This document shows positions 8,361-20,199 of a DNA stretch of 64,000 nt, piece by piece. This stretch comes from Sphingomonas sp. Leaf230. Its GTDB lineage: Bacteria; Pseudomonadota; Alphaproteobacteria; Sphingomonadales; Sphingomonadaceae. The position numbers and the translations under genes are program-made. The notes under the pieces are model-generated. The model did no database searches, was not told the DNA's origin, and saw only the letters and a program-made list of their open reading frames with translations. The stretch covers positions 1-64,000 of the forward strand of contig NZ_LMKW01000011.1 of assembly GCF_001421745.1 (NCBI RefSeq). The letters run 5' to 3'. Numbering within the stretch: position 1 is the stretch's first letter; each line of letters starts with the position of its first letter.

Positions 8361-9669
8361 ATGCTCATCGTCCACGCCTCGCAGACCGGCAATGCCGAAC
8401 GCATTGCCCGGTTGAGCGCCGCCGCCTTTCCCGGCGCGACCGTCCGTGCGCTGGCGACGCTGGACCAGGACAGCCTGCGCGCCGCCCGCCGCGCGCTGTT
8501 CGTGGTCGCGACCTACGGCGAAGGCGACGCCCCCGATCGCGCCCGCAAGTTCGAAGCAACGACGATGGCCGCCCCGATCGACATCGGTGCGCTCGACTAT
8601 GCCGTGCTGGCACTTGGCGACCGCGAATATCCGGATTTCTGTGCATTCGGACACCGTGTCGACGCGTGGCTTCATGCAAGCGGTGGTCGACTGCTGTTCG
8701 ACCGCGTCGATCTCGATGGCGCGGACATCGACGCCGAACGGCAATGGCAGCAACAGCTGTCCGCGATCGCCGGCGCGGCGATCCGGTCCAACTGGCAACG
8801 CGCGGACTATGCGCCGTGGACGCTCGTATCGCGCGAGCACGTCAATCCGGGCAGTCCGGGCGGCGCGGTCTACCGGATAGTGCTGACACCCTACGCGCCG
8901 ACCATTTGGACACCCGGCGCGATCGCGGAGGTTCTGCCGCGCCACGACCCGGCACGTGTGGAGCGATGGCTCGCCCGCGTTGGTCGGTGCGACGACCCCG
9001 CGTTACGTGAAACGCTGCTGGACAAGGTGCTGCGCGACGACGACGGCGACGCTCCGCTGCAAGCCCTCGCGCACCGCGACTACTCGATTGCCTCCATCGC
9101 AGCCTCCGGCGCGGTCGAACTGCTGGTCCGTGCGTGTCCCGCTCCAGATGGAGGGCTCGGGATCGGTTCCGGCTGGTTGACGAAGGTCGCGCCGATCGGT
9201 GGCGCCATCCTTCTGCGTATCCGCGACAACCCAGGGTTCGGGCCGGCCGACCCGACGGTACCGATCGTCCTGATCGGAAACGGGACAGGACTTGCCGGCC
9301 TAATGGCGCATCTGCGTGATCGCGCAGCCGTCGGCGGCGCCCCGGCATGGCTGCTGTACGGCGAGCGGTCGGGTGCTCACGACCGACCTTTCGCCGCGGA
9401 ACTGGAAACGCTTTCCGCTGATGGGTCACTGACCCGGATCGATCGTGCCTTTTCGCGCGACGCGGAGTGTGGCCGCTACGTCCAGCACCTCGTCGCCGAT
9501 GCTGCTGACGAGATGCTCGAATGGGCGGATCGTGGCGCGGCCATCTATTGTGTGCGGCAGCCTTGCCGGCATGGCGAGCGCCGTCGATGCGGCGTTGCGC
9601 GCCATCCTAGGCGATGCGCGACTTGAGGAGATGGCCGAACAGGGCGGATATTGTCGCGATATCTATTAG
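8361..9669 (+). pseudogene. Flavodoxin/ferredoxin-reductase flavoprotein with one-base frameshift
   Basis: The frame encodes a CPR-like diflavin reductase: a flavodoxin domain (MLIVHASQTGNAERIA, VVATYGEGDAPD, LALGDREYPDFCAFG), a short FAD-binding part, and an NADPH-binding part (VLIGNGTGLAGLMAHLRDR, WLLYGERS). The expected ending, YVCGSLAGMASAVDAALR and then GGYCRDIY, lies in a different frame. An extra T near 9548-9549 (tat-t-gtg-tgc) accounts for the shift; without it the protein would end at 9669. Either the gene is freshly inactivated or the base is a sequencing error. The rest of the frame is intact, which favours a recent change. The 3' end overlaps the convergent COG4705 gene by four bases. 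Confidence 0.8.
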
Positions 9670-10445
9670 GCAGGTCCCAGAGTCACGGCAGCCGAACGGT
9701 CCCTGTCCCTAGCGAGGGCGATCAGAAGCACGATGGCGACCCCGAGAACGACCGATGCCAGCGGACGGCTGAAGGCCAACCCACCATGATCGACCGGCTT
9801 GTCGAGGAAATCTCCCACCGCGGCACCTAGCGGGCGGGTCAGGATGAAGGCGGTCCAGAACAGGGTGACCCGGCTGACGCTTGTCTTGGCGTACAGCAGC
9901 ACCAGCAGGGCAAGGCCGGCCGAGAAGATGGCTGCCGCGCCTATGTAGCCGAGCCCGCCGGTATCGGCGAACCAGTCGCCTAGCGCGGTGCCGAGCGTCT
10001 GCGAGACGGTAATCGTGATCCAGTAGAACAGTTCCGCACGCGGTTCGTGCACTGTCTCGACCGCGATCGAGCCGAGCGTGCGATACCAGGCGAACAGCGC
10101 CACCAGGACGAGCGTCAGTAGCAGCGCCGACCCACCGGCATAGCCGATCCCGAGTGAGCGCGTGGCGAAGTCCGCCATCGTCGTGCCCGCCGTGGTCGAG
10201 GCGATGATCGTCGCCCAATAGAGGAACGGCCGATAGCGTGTCGCGCCGATCTGCAAGGCGACCAGGAGGACCAGCGCGCCGAGGAAGATCGCGCTGCCGA
10301 TCAGATAGCCGAGGTTCATCGACATGCTGACGGTATCGCCGGCGGTTTCGCCCAGCGTGGTCGCGAGGATCTTGATGATCCAGAAGCCGAGCGTGACCGC
10401 AGGCACCTTGATGATGGCGGCGCGGACGGGGTCTGACAGCGGCAT
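9666..10445 (-). CDS. COG4705 multi-spanning membrane protein with internal repeats
   Basis: A 259-residue hydrophobic protein with about eight predicted membrane segments, resembling the COG4705 membrane-anchored family. It is built of four copies of a unit centred on G(E/T)xxGD or a relic of it: LGETAGDTVS, AGTTMADFAT, LGTALGDWFA and LGAAVGDFLD, each followed by a GLGY/GIGY-type turn and a hydrophobic helix. The start at 10445 (MPLSDPVRAAIIKVP) avoids an unrelated upstream extension. Function is not established; in other genomes such proteins are linked to metal tolerance, which cannot be tested here. Confidence 0.78.
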   Translation of the reverse strand: MPLSDPVRAAIIKVPAVTLGFWIIKILATTLGETAGDTVSMSMNLGYLIGSAIFLGALVLLVALQIGATRYRPFLYWATIIASTTAGTTMADFATRSLGIGYAGGSALLLTLVLVALFAWYRTLGSIAVETVHEPRAELFYWITITVSQTLGTALGDWFADTGGLGYIGAAAIFSAGLALLVLLYAKTSVSRVTLFWTAFILTRPLGAAVGDFLDKPVDHGGLAFSRPLASVVLGVAIVLLIALARDRDRSAAVTLGPA

Positions 10446-11097
10446 CGGGCGATCTCCAACGAACGGCGCGACATCTAGACCTTTGCTGGCACGGCGCGAA
10501 GAGGCGCCTGCAAACATTGGGGAATGGTGTAGCGCCGCAAGCTGCTCTCAATCGGGTGCCGCCAAGCGGGAGCATGCCCCCGATACGCCCGATCCTGATG
10601 TTCGCGCACTGCTATCGTCCGAAAACCGGCCGGCGGCATCGCTCGCTGCGTCGGCGAAGACTTAGGCTGTCGGGCATGAAAGCGATGTGCTCAAGCCGAC
10701 GTTGCCTGCCGACGCGCAAGCCCGGATTGGCATCGTTATGGTCCGGGTCTCTAGCGGCGGCACGCGTTGGTTTTTGGAAAGCGGTGGTCCATGCCGTTCG
10801 CAATCGTCCCCCTTATTCCGGAACAACGATCCAGCTTCGGTGAAGGCTCTGCGTGAACCTTATTTGCCAGGATCAGGACCGCTCAGGTCAACAAACTCGC
10901 CGGCCGGATCGAGTCCGATCGCGACGAGCAAGGTGTGACGAGATAGACAAGAGCGAACTCGTCAAACCCGAACCAATCGGGCCATCGAAAGCCGATGGCC
11001 TGCGAACGCCGAGCGGCCGTGGGCGATCACCCCCATGCTGCAAATGACCCGCTATCGCGGGCATGCACGCTGGGCCTTTGCCAGTCTCTGCTCTCGC
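10446..11097. other. 650-base intergenic region without a recognisable gene
   Basis: Several open frames exist on both strands, but none has a family motif, a good ribosome binding site or GC3 bias like the neighbouring genes. No tRNA-like cloverleaf or strong hairpin with a T-run was seen. It could hold a small RNA or eroded coding DNA. Confidence 0.35.
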
Positions 11098-12663
11098 TTA
11101 GGGCTGCTCCCCAACCGGGGCGACATACTCGCCCATGTCGGGCGCCTCATCCTGCAACTCGCCGCGCTGCAGGTTCGAATGGCGGATGCCGTAGGCGAAA
11201 TACAGCACCACCCCGCCCGCCAGATACCAGAGGAAGAACATCAGCACCTTCATCGGCACCGTGGTGATCAGGTAGACGCACGACGCGATGCCCAGCAGGG
11301 GTACTACCGGATAAAGCGGTACCGTAAAGCCGCGCGGCAAGTCGGGCGCGGCCCGGCGCAGATAGATGACTGACAGGCAGACGATCGAGAACGCCGACAG
11401 CGTCCCGACCGATGTCATGTCGCCGAGCACGTTGATGTCGAAGAACCCCGCCGCCACCGCAGTGATGACGCCGACCAGCACCGTGTTGACATAGGGCGTC
11501 TTGAAGGTCGGGTGCACGGTCGCGAACACCCGCGGCAACAGGCCGTCGCGCGCCATCGTGTAGAAGATCCGGGTCTGGCCGTACATCAGCACCAGTACCA
11601 CCGACGTCAGGCCGATGATCGCGCCGATCTTGATGAGTTTGGCGAGCCAGCTCCAGGTCGGGCCGAAACTGTCGACCACCACGGCGACCGGATCGGGCAC
11701 GTTGAGCGCGGTATAGGGCACCAGCAGCGTCATGATCGCGGCGACGAGCATGTAGATCAGCGTGCAGACGACCAGCGCCCCGATGATCCCGAACGGCATG
11801 TCCTTTTTGGGATCCTTCGCCTCCTGCCCCGCCGTCGAGATCGCCTCGAAGCCGACATAGGCAAAGAACACGATCGAGGCGGCGCGCATGATCCCGTCGA
11901 CGCCGAACTTGCCGTCGCCTTGGCTGGCGGGGATGAACGGCGTCCAGTTGCGCGCGACCAATTCGTTGAAGTGCGACAGCACGATCGCGCCGCCGACCGC
12001 GATGAAGGCGACCAGCACGCCGACCTTGATCGCGACGATGATCGTGTTGACCTTGGCCGATTCCGCCACGCCTCGCACCAGCAGCGCGGCGAGTGCGAGG
12101 CAGATCAGGAACGCCGGCAGGTTGAAGATCGTCGTCACCGGCCGTCCGTCGAGCAGCACGGGCACACCGCCCCGCATCAGCGGGTACCCGGCCGGTCCGG
12201 TGAACTGCGGCGGAATGTGCACGCCGAAATCGCCCAGCAGGCTTACCATATAGCCCGACCAGCCGACCGCCACCACCGACGCCGCCAGCCCGTATTCGAG
12301 CATCAGCAGCGCGCCCATCATCCACGCGACGAACTCGCCCAGCGTCGTGTAGCCATAGGTGTACGCCGATCCCGACACCGGCAACGTCGACGACAGCTCG
12401 GCATAGCACAGCCCGGCAAACGCACAGACGATGCCCGCCACGACGAACGACAACAGCACCGCCGGTCCTGCATGCAGCGCGGCCGCCGAGCCGGTGCGCA
12501 CGAAGATGCCCGCGCCGATGATGCAGCCGATGCCCAGCATCAGCAGGTTCCATTTGCCCAGCGTACGCTTCAGCTCGCTCGCCGCGGTTTCGCGTTGCAC
12601 CTGCGCAATGGATTTGCGCGCGAACATGCGCTCGACGATGCCCCTCGCGGCCTTGGTTGCCAT
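11098..12663 (-). CDS. APC-superfamily amino acid permease
   Basis: The 521-residue protein is an amino acid/polyamine permease of the cationic amino acid transporter type. It has about 12-13 membrane helices. The family signature GIGCIIGAGIFVRTG lies in the first helix (unwound helix with GxG), followed by SFVVAGIVCAFAGLCYAELSS and the FFAYVGFEAISTAGQEAKDP motif of helix 6. The start at 12663 is preceded by a GGGGGA ribosome binding site. The substrate cannot be decided from sequence. It stands alone between the intergenic stretch and katG, from which it diverges. Confidence 0.92.
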   Translation of the reverse strand: MATKAARGIVERMFARKSIAQVQRETAASELKRTLGKWNLLMLGIGCIIGAGIFVRTGSAAALHAGPAVLLSFVVAGIVCAFAGLCYAELSSTLPVSGSAYTYGYTTLGEFVAWMMGALLMLEYGLAASVVAVGWSGYMVSLLGDFGVHIPPQFTGPAGYPLMRGGVPVLLDGRPVTTIFNLPAFLICLALAALLVRGVAESAKVNTIIVAIKVGVLVAFIAVGGAIVLSHFNELVARNWTPFIPASQGDGKFGVDGIMRAASIVFFAYVGFEAISTAGQEAKDPKKDMPFGIIGALVVCTLIYMLVAAIMTLLVPYTALNVPDPVAVVVDSFGPTWSWLAKLIKIGAIIGLTSVVLVLMYGQTRIFYTMARDGLLPRVFATVHPTFKTPYVNTVLVGVITAVAAGFFDINVLGDMTSVGTLSAFSIVCLSVIYLRRAAPDLPRGFTVPLYPVVPLLGIASCVYLITTVPMKVLMFFLWYLAGGVVLYFAYGIRHSNLQRGELQDEAPDMGEYVAPVGEQP

Positions 12664-12930
12664 ATTTCCCCCGGGGTCAGATAAGCCAGCCAACGCGTCT
12701 AAGCGCAGCGACCAACCGGGACAACGCAATCTTCCTACTTTCTAGGGGGTTAGCGTTTCGAAGCCCTTGGCAGACACACGGCTGCCCTGCGCTCCACAAC
12801 GCGACACTCGGCCACCGTTGGTGATCGACTGCTGTCATCAATCGTATCCGAATAATCGATTGGACAAATGTCGGTCATTTCCTGCATCTTCCGATCACGC
12901 AGGTAACACTGATTGAGAGAGGACGCCGAC

Positions 12931-15156
<2,226 letters not shown>

Positions 15157-15175
15157 GCTTCGGTGACATGAATAT

Positions 15176-15217
15176 AAGCCGTGGTGGGTCGGACAATGTT
15201 CCGGAACACCACGGCTT
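15176..15217 (+). terminator. Strong hairpin downstream of katG
   Basis: An 11-base perfect stem AAGCCGTGGTG / CACCACGGCTT (15176-15186 with 15207-15217) encloses a 20-base loop. It starts 20 bases after the katG stop codon and most likely ends the transcript, although no long T-run follows. Confidence 0.7.
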
Positions 15218-15620
15218 AGCTGTGACTGGCCTATGTTGTTCATAGGCAATTACACGGAACCCGCCCTCGCTCGTCGTCTGTGGCCGTTGCGCTACACACG
15301 TATGCGAGGCGGTCTGCGAAAGCGCCGGTTATCAGATCTTCGCAAAGACGATCGCATTCGTCACGCCGCTTCAGCAACGCCCAAAGACACCCGTTTCGGC
15401 GGTAGACAGACGGATCGCGTGATCGCGACAGGGCCAGCCAGAGAAGCCGATTTCGACAGGTTCCTGGCGATGCTCATCGACCCAACCAATGTTACGCGGA
15501 TGCCTTAGCTCACGGCGCAGTTCGTATGAGCAATTTTGCGCTAAATTTTATAGTTTTCGGCAAAGGCTCGGGAGGAGACGGAACCCTAACGTCTCGCAAT
15601 TCTCGACGATGACGTGAGGA
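15218..15620. other. Intergenic region with an orphan 91-codon frame
   Basis: About 400 bases separate the katG hairpin from the 3' end of kduD. A plus-strand frame at 15233-15508 has no recognised motif, no convincing ribosome binding site and arginine-rich composition typical of chance frames in GC-rich DNA. The end (15530-15565) is AT-rich. Nothing else was identified. Confidence 0.35.
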
Positions 15621-16391
15621 TCACCGTGCGAGCCAGCCGCCATCGACGGCAAGGATGTGGCCCTGGACGTAGTTGGCTGCTGCCGACGACAGGAACACCG
15701 CCGCACCGCCGAGATCGCTCGCGTCGCCCCATTTCCCTGCCGGGATGCGGTCGAGGATCGATCGGTTGCGGGTCTCGTCCGCCTGTAGCGCGACGGTGTT
15801 GTTCGTCGCGATGTATCCCGGTGCGATCGCGTTGACGTTGATGCCCTTGGCCGCCCACTCGTTCGCCAGCAGCTTGGTGAGGCCGCCGATCCCCGACTTG
15901 GACGCAGTGTAGCTCGGCACGCGGATACCGCCCTGGAACGTCAGCATCGAGGCGATGTTGACGATCTTGCCGCCACCGTTCGCGATCATGTGGCGGCCGG
16001 CGGCCTGGCACAGGAAGAACACCGACTTGAGGTTGGTGTCGATCACCGCGTCCCAATCGGCTTCGGTGAAATCGACCGCGTCGGCGCGACGGATGATGCC
16101 GGCGTTGTTGATCAGGATGTCGAGACCGCCGAGCTTCGCGATCGTCTCGTCGACGACGCGCTGTACGGGTTCGATCGTCGACAGGTCGGCGGAGACGATC
16201 TCGGCTTTCCGTCCGAGTGCGCGGATCTGCGCTACCGTGTCTTCGGCAGGCGTGCGGCCGACGCAGGCGACGTCCGCGCCAGCGGTCGCGAGGGCCACGG
16301 CGATCGCCTGGCCGATGCCGGTGTTGGCGCCGGTGACGATGGCGACCTTGCCGGTCAGGTTGAAGGGGTCAGGTACGGAAGAAGTGGTCAT
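15621..16391 (-). CDS. kduD: 2-dehydro-3-deoxy-D-gluconate 5-dehydrogenase (KduD)
   Basis: The 256-residue SDR reduces 3-deoxy-D-glycero-2,5-hexodiulosonate to 2-keto-3-deoxygluconate (KDG) in the cytosol, the last shared step of unsaturated galacturonate breakdown. The cofactor motif is VTGANTGIGQA, then INNAGIIRR, IASMLTFQGG and the catalytic SYTASKSG (YxxxK), ending in ILAVDGGWLAR. The match to KduD is supported by its place right after kduI in the same orientation. The start at 16391 removes a proline-rich upstream tail that comes from the repeat element. Gene order kduI-kduD with a 117-base gap indicates one transcript. Confidence 0.93.
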   Translation of the reverse strand: MTTSSVPDPFNLTGKVAIVTGANTGIGQAIAVALATAGADVACVGRTPAEDTVAQIRALGRKAEIVSADLSTIEPVQRVVDETIAKLGGLDILINNAGIIRRADAVDFTEADWDAVIDTNLKSVFFLCQAAGRHMIANGGGKIVNIASMLTFQGGIRVPSYTASKSGIGGLTKLLANEWAAKGINVNAIAPGYIATNNTVALQADETRNRSILDRIPAGKWGDASDLGGAAVFLSSAAANYVQGHILAVDGGWLAR

Positions 16392-16406
16392 GCTTTCTCT
16401 CTCGTT

Positions 16407-16500
16407 CCCCTCCCGCCTGCGGGAGGGGCTAGGGGAGGGGAAATGCGGACCAACGCTCGTGGACACGCCCTCCCCCGACCCCTCCCGTGAACGGGAGGGG
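16407..16500. repeat. Paired palindrome element between kduI and kduD
   Basis: Two arms, 16407-16440 and 16468-16500, are imperfect inverted copies of each other (CCCCTCCCG... in both), and each arm is itself a small palindrome (CTCCCGCCTGCGGGAG; CTCCCGTGAACGGGAG). The whole forms a cruciform-like structure typical of REP/BIME elements. It fills the gap between kduI and kduD and would fold in the mRNA, possibly affecting relative expression. Confidence 0.75.
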
Positions 16501-16508
16501 AGCAAAAG

Positions 16509-17351
16509 TTACGCCAGCTGGCAGATATCCAGGACGTTCATGTCGGTATAATCCTGGTTCTCGCCCGCCATGGCCCAGATGAACGCATAAGCCTTCGTCC
16601 CCGAACCCATGTGGATCGACCAGGGCGGGCTGATCACCGCTTCCTCGTTCGCCATGACGATGTGGCGGGTCGCCTCGCCCTCGCCCATGTAATGGAACAC
16701 GCGATCCTTCTCGAGATCGTCGAGTTCGAAGTAGAAATAGATCTCGCTGCGACGCTCGTGAATGTGCGGCGGCATCGTGTTCCAGACCGAACCGGGCTTC
16801 AACACCGTCAGCCCCATGACCAGCTGCGCGCTGTCACAGATGCCCGGGATGACCATCTGGTAGATCGTCCGCTCGTTCGAGTCCTCGAGGCTCCCGCGCT
16901 CCAGCGTCGTCGCATCGCCGACCGAGATCACGCGCGTCGTGAACGCCTTGTGCGCGGGGCACGACGCCAGATAGAAACGCGCGCCGTCGCCGGAGAACTG
17001 CACGTCCTTGGCGCCCATCGTCACGTACAGGCAATCCTTGTTGCCGAGCGTAAACGTCTCGCCGTCGACCGTGACGGTGCCCGTGACCTTGCCGACATTG
17101 ACGACCGCAAGCTCGCGACGCTCCAGGAACGGGTGCCCTGCCGCCGACGCAGGCTCAGCCTGGTCGGGCAGTTTCACAGCTCCGCTCGCGACGGCGACGC
17201 CGCCGATCACGAAGCGCTCGGCATGCGTGTAGTTGAGCACGCACTCGCCTTCGCGGAACAGGTCCTGGATCAGGTACCGGTCGCGCAGTTCGTCGTTGGA
17301 GACGCACTCCATCATGTCAGGATGCGTGGCGTAATAGGTGCGGTCGTACAT
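16509..17351 (-). CDS. kduI: 5-dehydro-4-deoxy-D-glucuronate isomerase (KduI)
   Basis: The 280-residue cupin-like isomerase converts 5-keto-4-deoxyuronate, which forms from unsaturated galacturonate, to 3-deoxy-D-glycero-2,5-hexodiulosonate for KduD. Typical family sequence starts YYATHPDMM and includes the metal site [18 protein letters not shown] (HxH...E). Length is normal. The start at 17351 ([11 protein letters not shown]) matches other KduI proteins; the longer frame is spurious. It heads the kduI-kduD unit, with a CCACA-type palindrome about 90 bases upstream. Confidence 0.97.
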   Translation of the reverse strand: MYDRTYYATHPDMMECVSNDELRDRYLIQDLFREGECVLNYTHAERFVIGGVAVASGAVKLPDQAEPASAAGHPFLERRELAVVNVGKVTGTVTVDGETFTLGNKDCLYVTMGAKDVQFSGDGARFYLASCPAHKAFTTRVISVGDATTLERGSLEDSNERTIYQMVIPGICDSAQLVMGLTVLKPGSVWNTMPPHIHERRSEIYFYFELDDLEKDRVFHYMGEGEATRHIVMANEEAVISPPWSIHMGSGTKAYAFIWAMAGENQDYTDMNVLDICQLA

Positions 17352-17440
17352 GCGGGACTCCGATGGCCGAGAGATGGGTGCCGGAAGCGACACCTCAGTT
17401 GATAGAACCGATACCGCTCCGCATATTTTGGCGCAAGTGA

Positions 17441-17451
17441 CCACAATACGG
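17441..17451. promoter_or_regulatory. Candidate regulon operator upstream of kduI
   Basis: CCACAATACGG in the 110-base region between kduI and the PL26-like gene matches the recurring CCACA-N3-TGG motif at 10 of 11 positions when N3 is ignored. Site and regulator are inferred. Confidence 0.45.
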
Positions 17452-17461
17452 GATTTTCAAA

Positions 17462-20188
17462 TCAATCGCGACCTGCGTCCCCAAGACGGCGTTTGCCCAA
17501 CGCCTCCGGCGATTGGATGGTCGAACGGTCGAGCGCTTCGCGGATCAATGCCAGACACTGGATTGCGGCGAGACCCCATTGCGCGGACGCGTTGGTCGAG
17601 ACGCCGGGCCATTCGGTGACGTGCCCTTCGGTATGCCGCGGATCGCTCGGCCATGTGCCAAGCCCTGCATCGCCCGACAGGAATTCGCCCGCCGCTCGGG
17701 CAGCGAGCGTCGCATCCTGCGTTTCGTGCGCGACGTACGCGGTGAGCCGCGAATGGGCCTCACGGAGGTTGCGCGGGCCAAACGGTGCGCCGAACTTTGC
17801 CAGATATTCGGCCTGCGGCGCGTTGTACCATCGGCAGTAATCGAGCCAGGCGGTGCGATAGCGGGGCACATCGAGCAGGCGGATCAGTTCAGAGCTCACC
17901 TCGACCGCGCCGAACACCGCGTTGAGATGCGAGAGCCGGATACCGCGATTCTGGTCGATGAACCGTCCCGAGGCGAGATCGAACGGCGCGCTACCGGTCA
18001 TCCAGCCGTGCGGCAGGCGGCCGATACTATCAAGCCCCGCGACGATTCGGTCGCGCCAGCGGGAGTCACCGGTCCGCTCCCATTCGGTCAGCCAAGCCGC
18101 AGCGAGCGGGCACCAGGTCGTGCCGAAAGTCATCTCGATCGTACCCGTCGGTAGCACAGACTTCTTCGCCCCCGGCACCTTCCGCCCGATCTCGACCTGC
18201 TGGAGCGTCTGGTCGGAGGTGAGCAGGTCGCGCATCAGGTCGCCGACGCGCTCGTCCGCGGTCAGATAATAGAAGATGCGGCGATAGCTCGCGTTGCTGA
18301 CGCGTGGCTGTTTCGAGCTGTCGCTCCAGTGCTGGACGCCGTGGCGCGTGCCCATGCCGGCGAAACGCCCGCCATGATACACATCGACCTCGCCGGTGTG
18401 GCGAGTCATCGCTTCGGCAAAGCGGAACGCCTGCGCGTTGCCGGTGCGCAGGACCGAATACCAGAGCCACAGGTCGGGCGAGAGCTCGCTGTTGTCCCAC
18501 GCAAACCCGCCGATATCATACCGCCAGCGATGCCGGTCGATGTCATAGGTGTGCATGATGTCGCCGTGGTTCCAGAACCCGTACCAGGACCGGCGGTCGA
18601 CCTCGCCCGCGTAGAAGTCGATCAAATTGTCGAGCTGGTTCTCGATCGCGGTGCGGTTCGGCGTCGAGCGATCGGGCAGGCCCCAGTCGCCGAACACGTG
18701 CGCGGCGTGGAGGTGTTCGGGGCTCGCCATCAATTGCGGCGGTGTCGCTTGAGCCTTCGCCATCTGCGCGAGCGTCACGGTGTCGGGCGTTGCAGACAAC
18801 GCCCAGAGCGTCAGTTCACTGGTCCGCGCGATGCCGGATGCGTCGTCCCAGCCTGGCTCGTAATCCTCATAGGTGACGGACAGCCCTTCGTTCTGTGCGG
18901 CAAATCCCTCCATCCCCATCGCGCCGTGATAGGGGCGCAGGTCCATCGCTGGCGCCTCGGGCGACCACAGCCACGCAGTCAGCCGCGCCGCATCGCCATC
19001 CGCACCGTCGATGTGGAGCGCGGTCGGATGACGCTGCCAGAAATAGCGTTGGCCAATTGCGACGCCGCCGTCGGGACCGCCGACATACGCAAGACCCGGC
19101 GCCCGCGCGCCCTCGTCGGCGTCGATCCAACCCTGGCCGGGCGCGGTCCGCTTGGTCAGTTGCCAGCCATTGGCGTTGGGCTGTTCGAGGCGGAAGTCGC
19201 CCCAGGCGGGGATTCGCTCCAGCGTGTCGCGCACCGCTGGCGCCATCGTTGCCAGCGGCGGGGTTGCGCGACCGGCGACCTGCGCGTCGCGAAACGCTCG
19301 GCCGGGGTCGCGCCGCAGACCGGTAAGCGGTCGCACGCCCTCGGCGAACATCTGGCCGTCGGTGGCGATGCGGACATGGCGATCGTGGAGTACGCCACGC
19401 ATCGGCACGGACGCCTGTACGCCGAGGCTCGCGAGGAAATCCCGACCGGGATTGCCGTCGAACACGAAGCTGTGGACGATCCGCAACGCCGCCGATCCGG
19501 CATAGGCATAGAGCCGCACCGTAAAGGGGAGCCAGCGACGATCGGCCATCGCGTGCCGCCCCTCGATCCTGACGACCGCGCGGACGGGGCCGCGTTGCTC
19601 GATGGTCACCTTTTCGATCTCGCCGGCGAACGACATGGGTTCGCCGTGGAGCGGGTCGGACTTTACCGAACCAACCAGAGAAACCGCACCGAGTACGAGC
19701 CGCCCGGACTGGCTCGCCGAGCGGACCAATGCGGGGCCGGTGCGACCGATCTCCCAGCGCAGGTCGCCGACGTCGATGACCACCGCATCGGTCGTCTCGG
19801 TGACCTTCACCGCGCGCGCCGGTGCCGTCGCCCGACCGCGCGTGACGATCAGGCCAGCGGGCGCGACATCGGCGGGTATCGCGTGCGCGCTCCACTTGAT
19901 CGAGCCGTCGGGCCAGCTCGCGGTGGTCCAGGTCTGCGCAGGTATGTCAGCGCCGTCGGCGTTACGAACCGCGAGCGCGGTGTTGCGCTTCAGCACGCCA
20001 CGCGGCCAGGCGACGCCGAACGTCTGCCCCATGTGCACCGCCGGCGCAGCACCGTCGATCCAGCGGATCGGGGCGGGCTGGAACGCGGGCGCGGGCGCGG
20101 CATCGAGCCGGACCGGCAGCAACGCGGTCGCCCCGCCGAGCAGCGCCGCCTTCAGCGTATCGCGCCGCGTTGGGTTCATCGGGGTCAT
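17462..20188 (-). CDS. PL26-like exo-rhamnogalacturonan lyase (YetA-type)
   Basis: This 908-residue exported protein resembles the PcRGLX/YetA family (PL26), which cleaves rhamnogalacturonan from the end by beta-elimination. A twin-arginine type signal (NPTRRDTLKAALLGGATALL) is followed by an N-terminal beta-rich RIFT-barrel-like part (about 50-330) and an alpha-helical part with many aromatic residues (SWYGFWNHGDIMHTYD; FAWDNSELSPDLWLW). GGAG seven bases before the ATG at 20188 supports that start; an ATG at 20200 overlapping the upstream stop is the alternative. It is cotranscribed with the DUF6250 gene. The lyase assignment comes from whole-protein resemblance and context, not from a proven catalytic residue. 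Confidence 0.72.
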   Translation of the reverse strand: MTPMNPTRRDTLKAALLGGATALLPVRLDAAPAPAFQPAPIRWIDGAAPAVHMGQTFGVAWPRGVLKRNTALAVRNADGADIPAQTWTTASWPDGSIKWSAHAIPADVAPAGLIVTRGRATAPARAVKVTETTDAVVIDVGDLRWEIGRTGPALVRSASQSGRLVLGAVSLVGSVKSDPLHGEPMSFAGEIEKVTIEQRGPVRAVVRIEGRHAMADRRWLPFTVRLYAYAGSAALRIVHSFVFDGNPGRDFLASLGVQASVPMRGVLHDRHVRIATDGQMFAEGVRPLTGLRRDPGRAFRDAQVAGRATPPLATMAPAVRDTLERIPAWGDFRLEQPNANGWQLTKRTAPGQGWIDADEGARAPGLAYVGGPDGGVAIGQRYFWQRHPTALHIDGADGDAARLTAWLWSPEAPAMDLRPYHGAMGMEGFAAQNEGLSVTYEDYEPGWDDASGIARTSELTLWALSATPDTVTLAQMAKAQATPPQLMASPEHLHAAHVFGDWGLPDRSTPNRTAIENQLDNLIDFYAGEVDRRSWYGFWNHGDIMHTYDIDRHRWRYDIGGFAWDNSELSPDLWLWYSVLRTGNAQAFRFAEAMTRHTGEVDVYHGGRFAGMGTRHGVQHWSDSSKQPRVSNASYRRIFYYLTADERVGDLMRDLLTSDQTLQQVEIGRKVPGAKKSVLPTGTIEMTFGTTWCPLAAAWLTEWERTGDSRWRDRIVAGLDSIGRLPHGWMTGSAPFDLASGRFIDQNRGIRLSHLNAVFGAVEVSSELIRLLDVPRYRTAWLDYCRWYNAPQAEYLAKFGAPFGPRNLREAHSRLTAYVAHETQDATLAARAAGEFLSGDAGLGTWPSDPRHTEGHVTEWPGVSTNASAQWGLAAIQCLALIREALDRSTIQSPEALGKRRLGDAGRD

Positions 20189-20199
20189 GATCGTCTCCA

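Noticed and set aside
12664..12930. OxyR operator before katG
   Set aside because: No good match to the spaced ATAG/CTAT tetranucleotide pattern was found.
15233..15508. 91-codon plus-strand frame after katG
   Set aside because: Arginine-rich, no motif, no convincing ribosome binding site; kept only as a remark in the intergenic entry.
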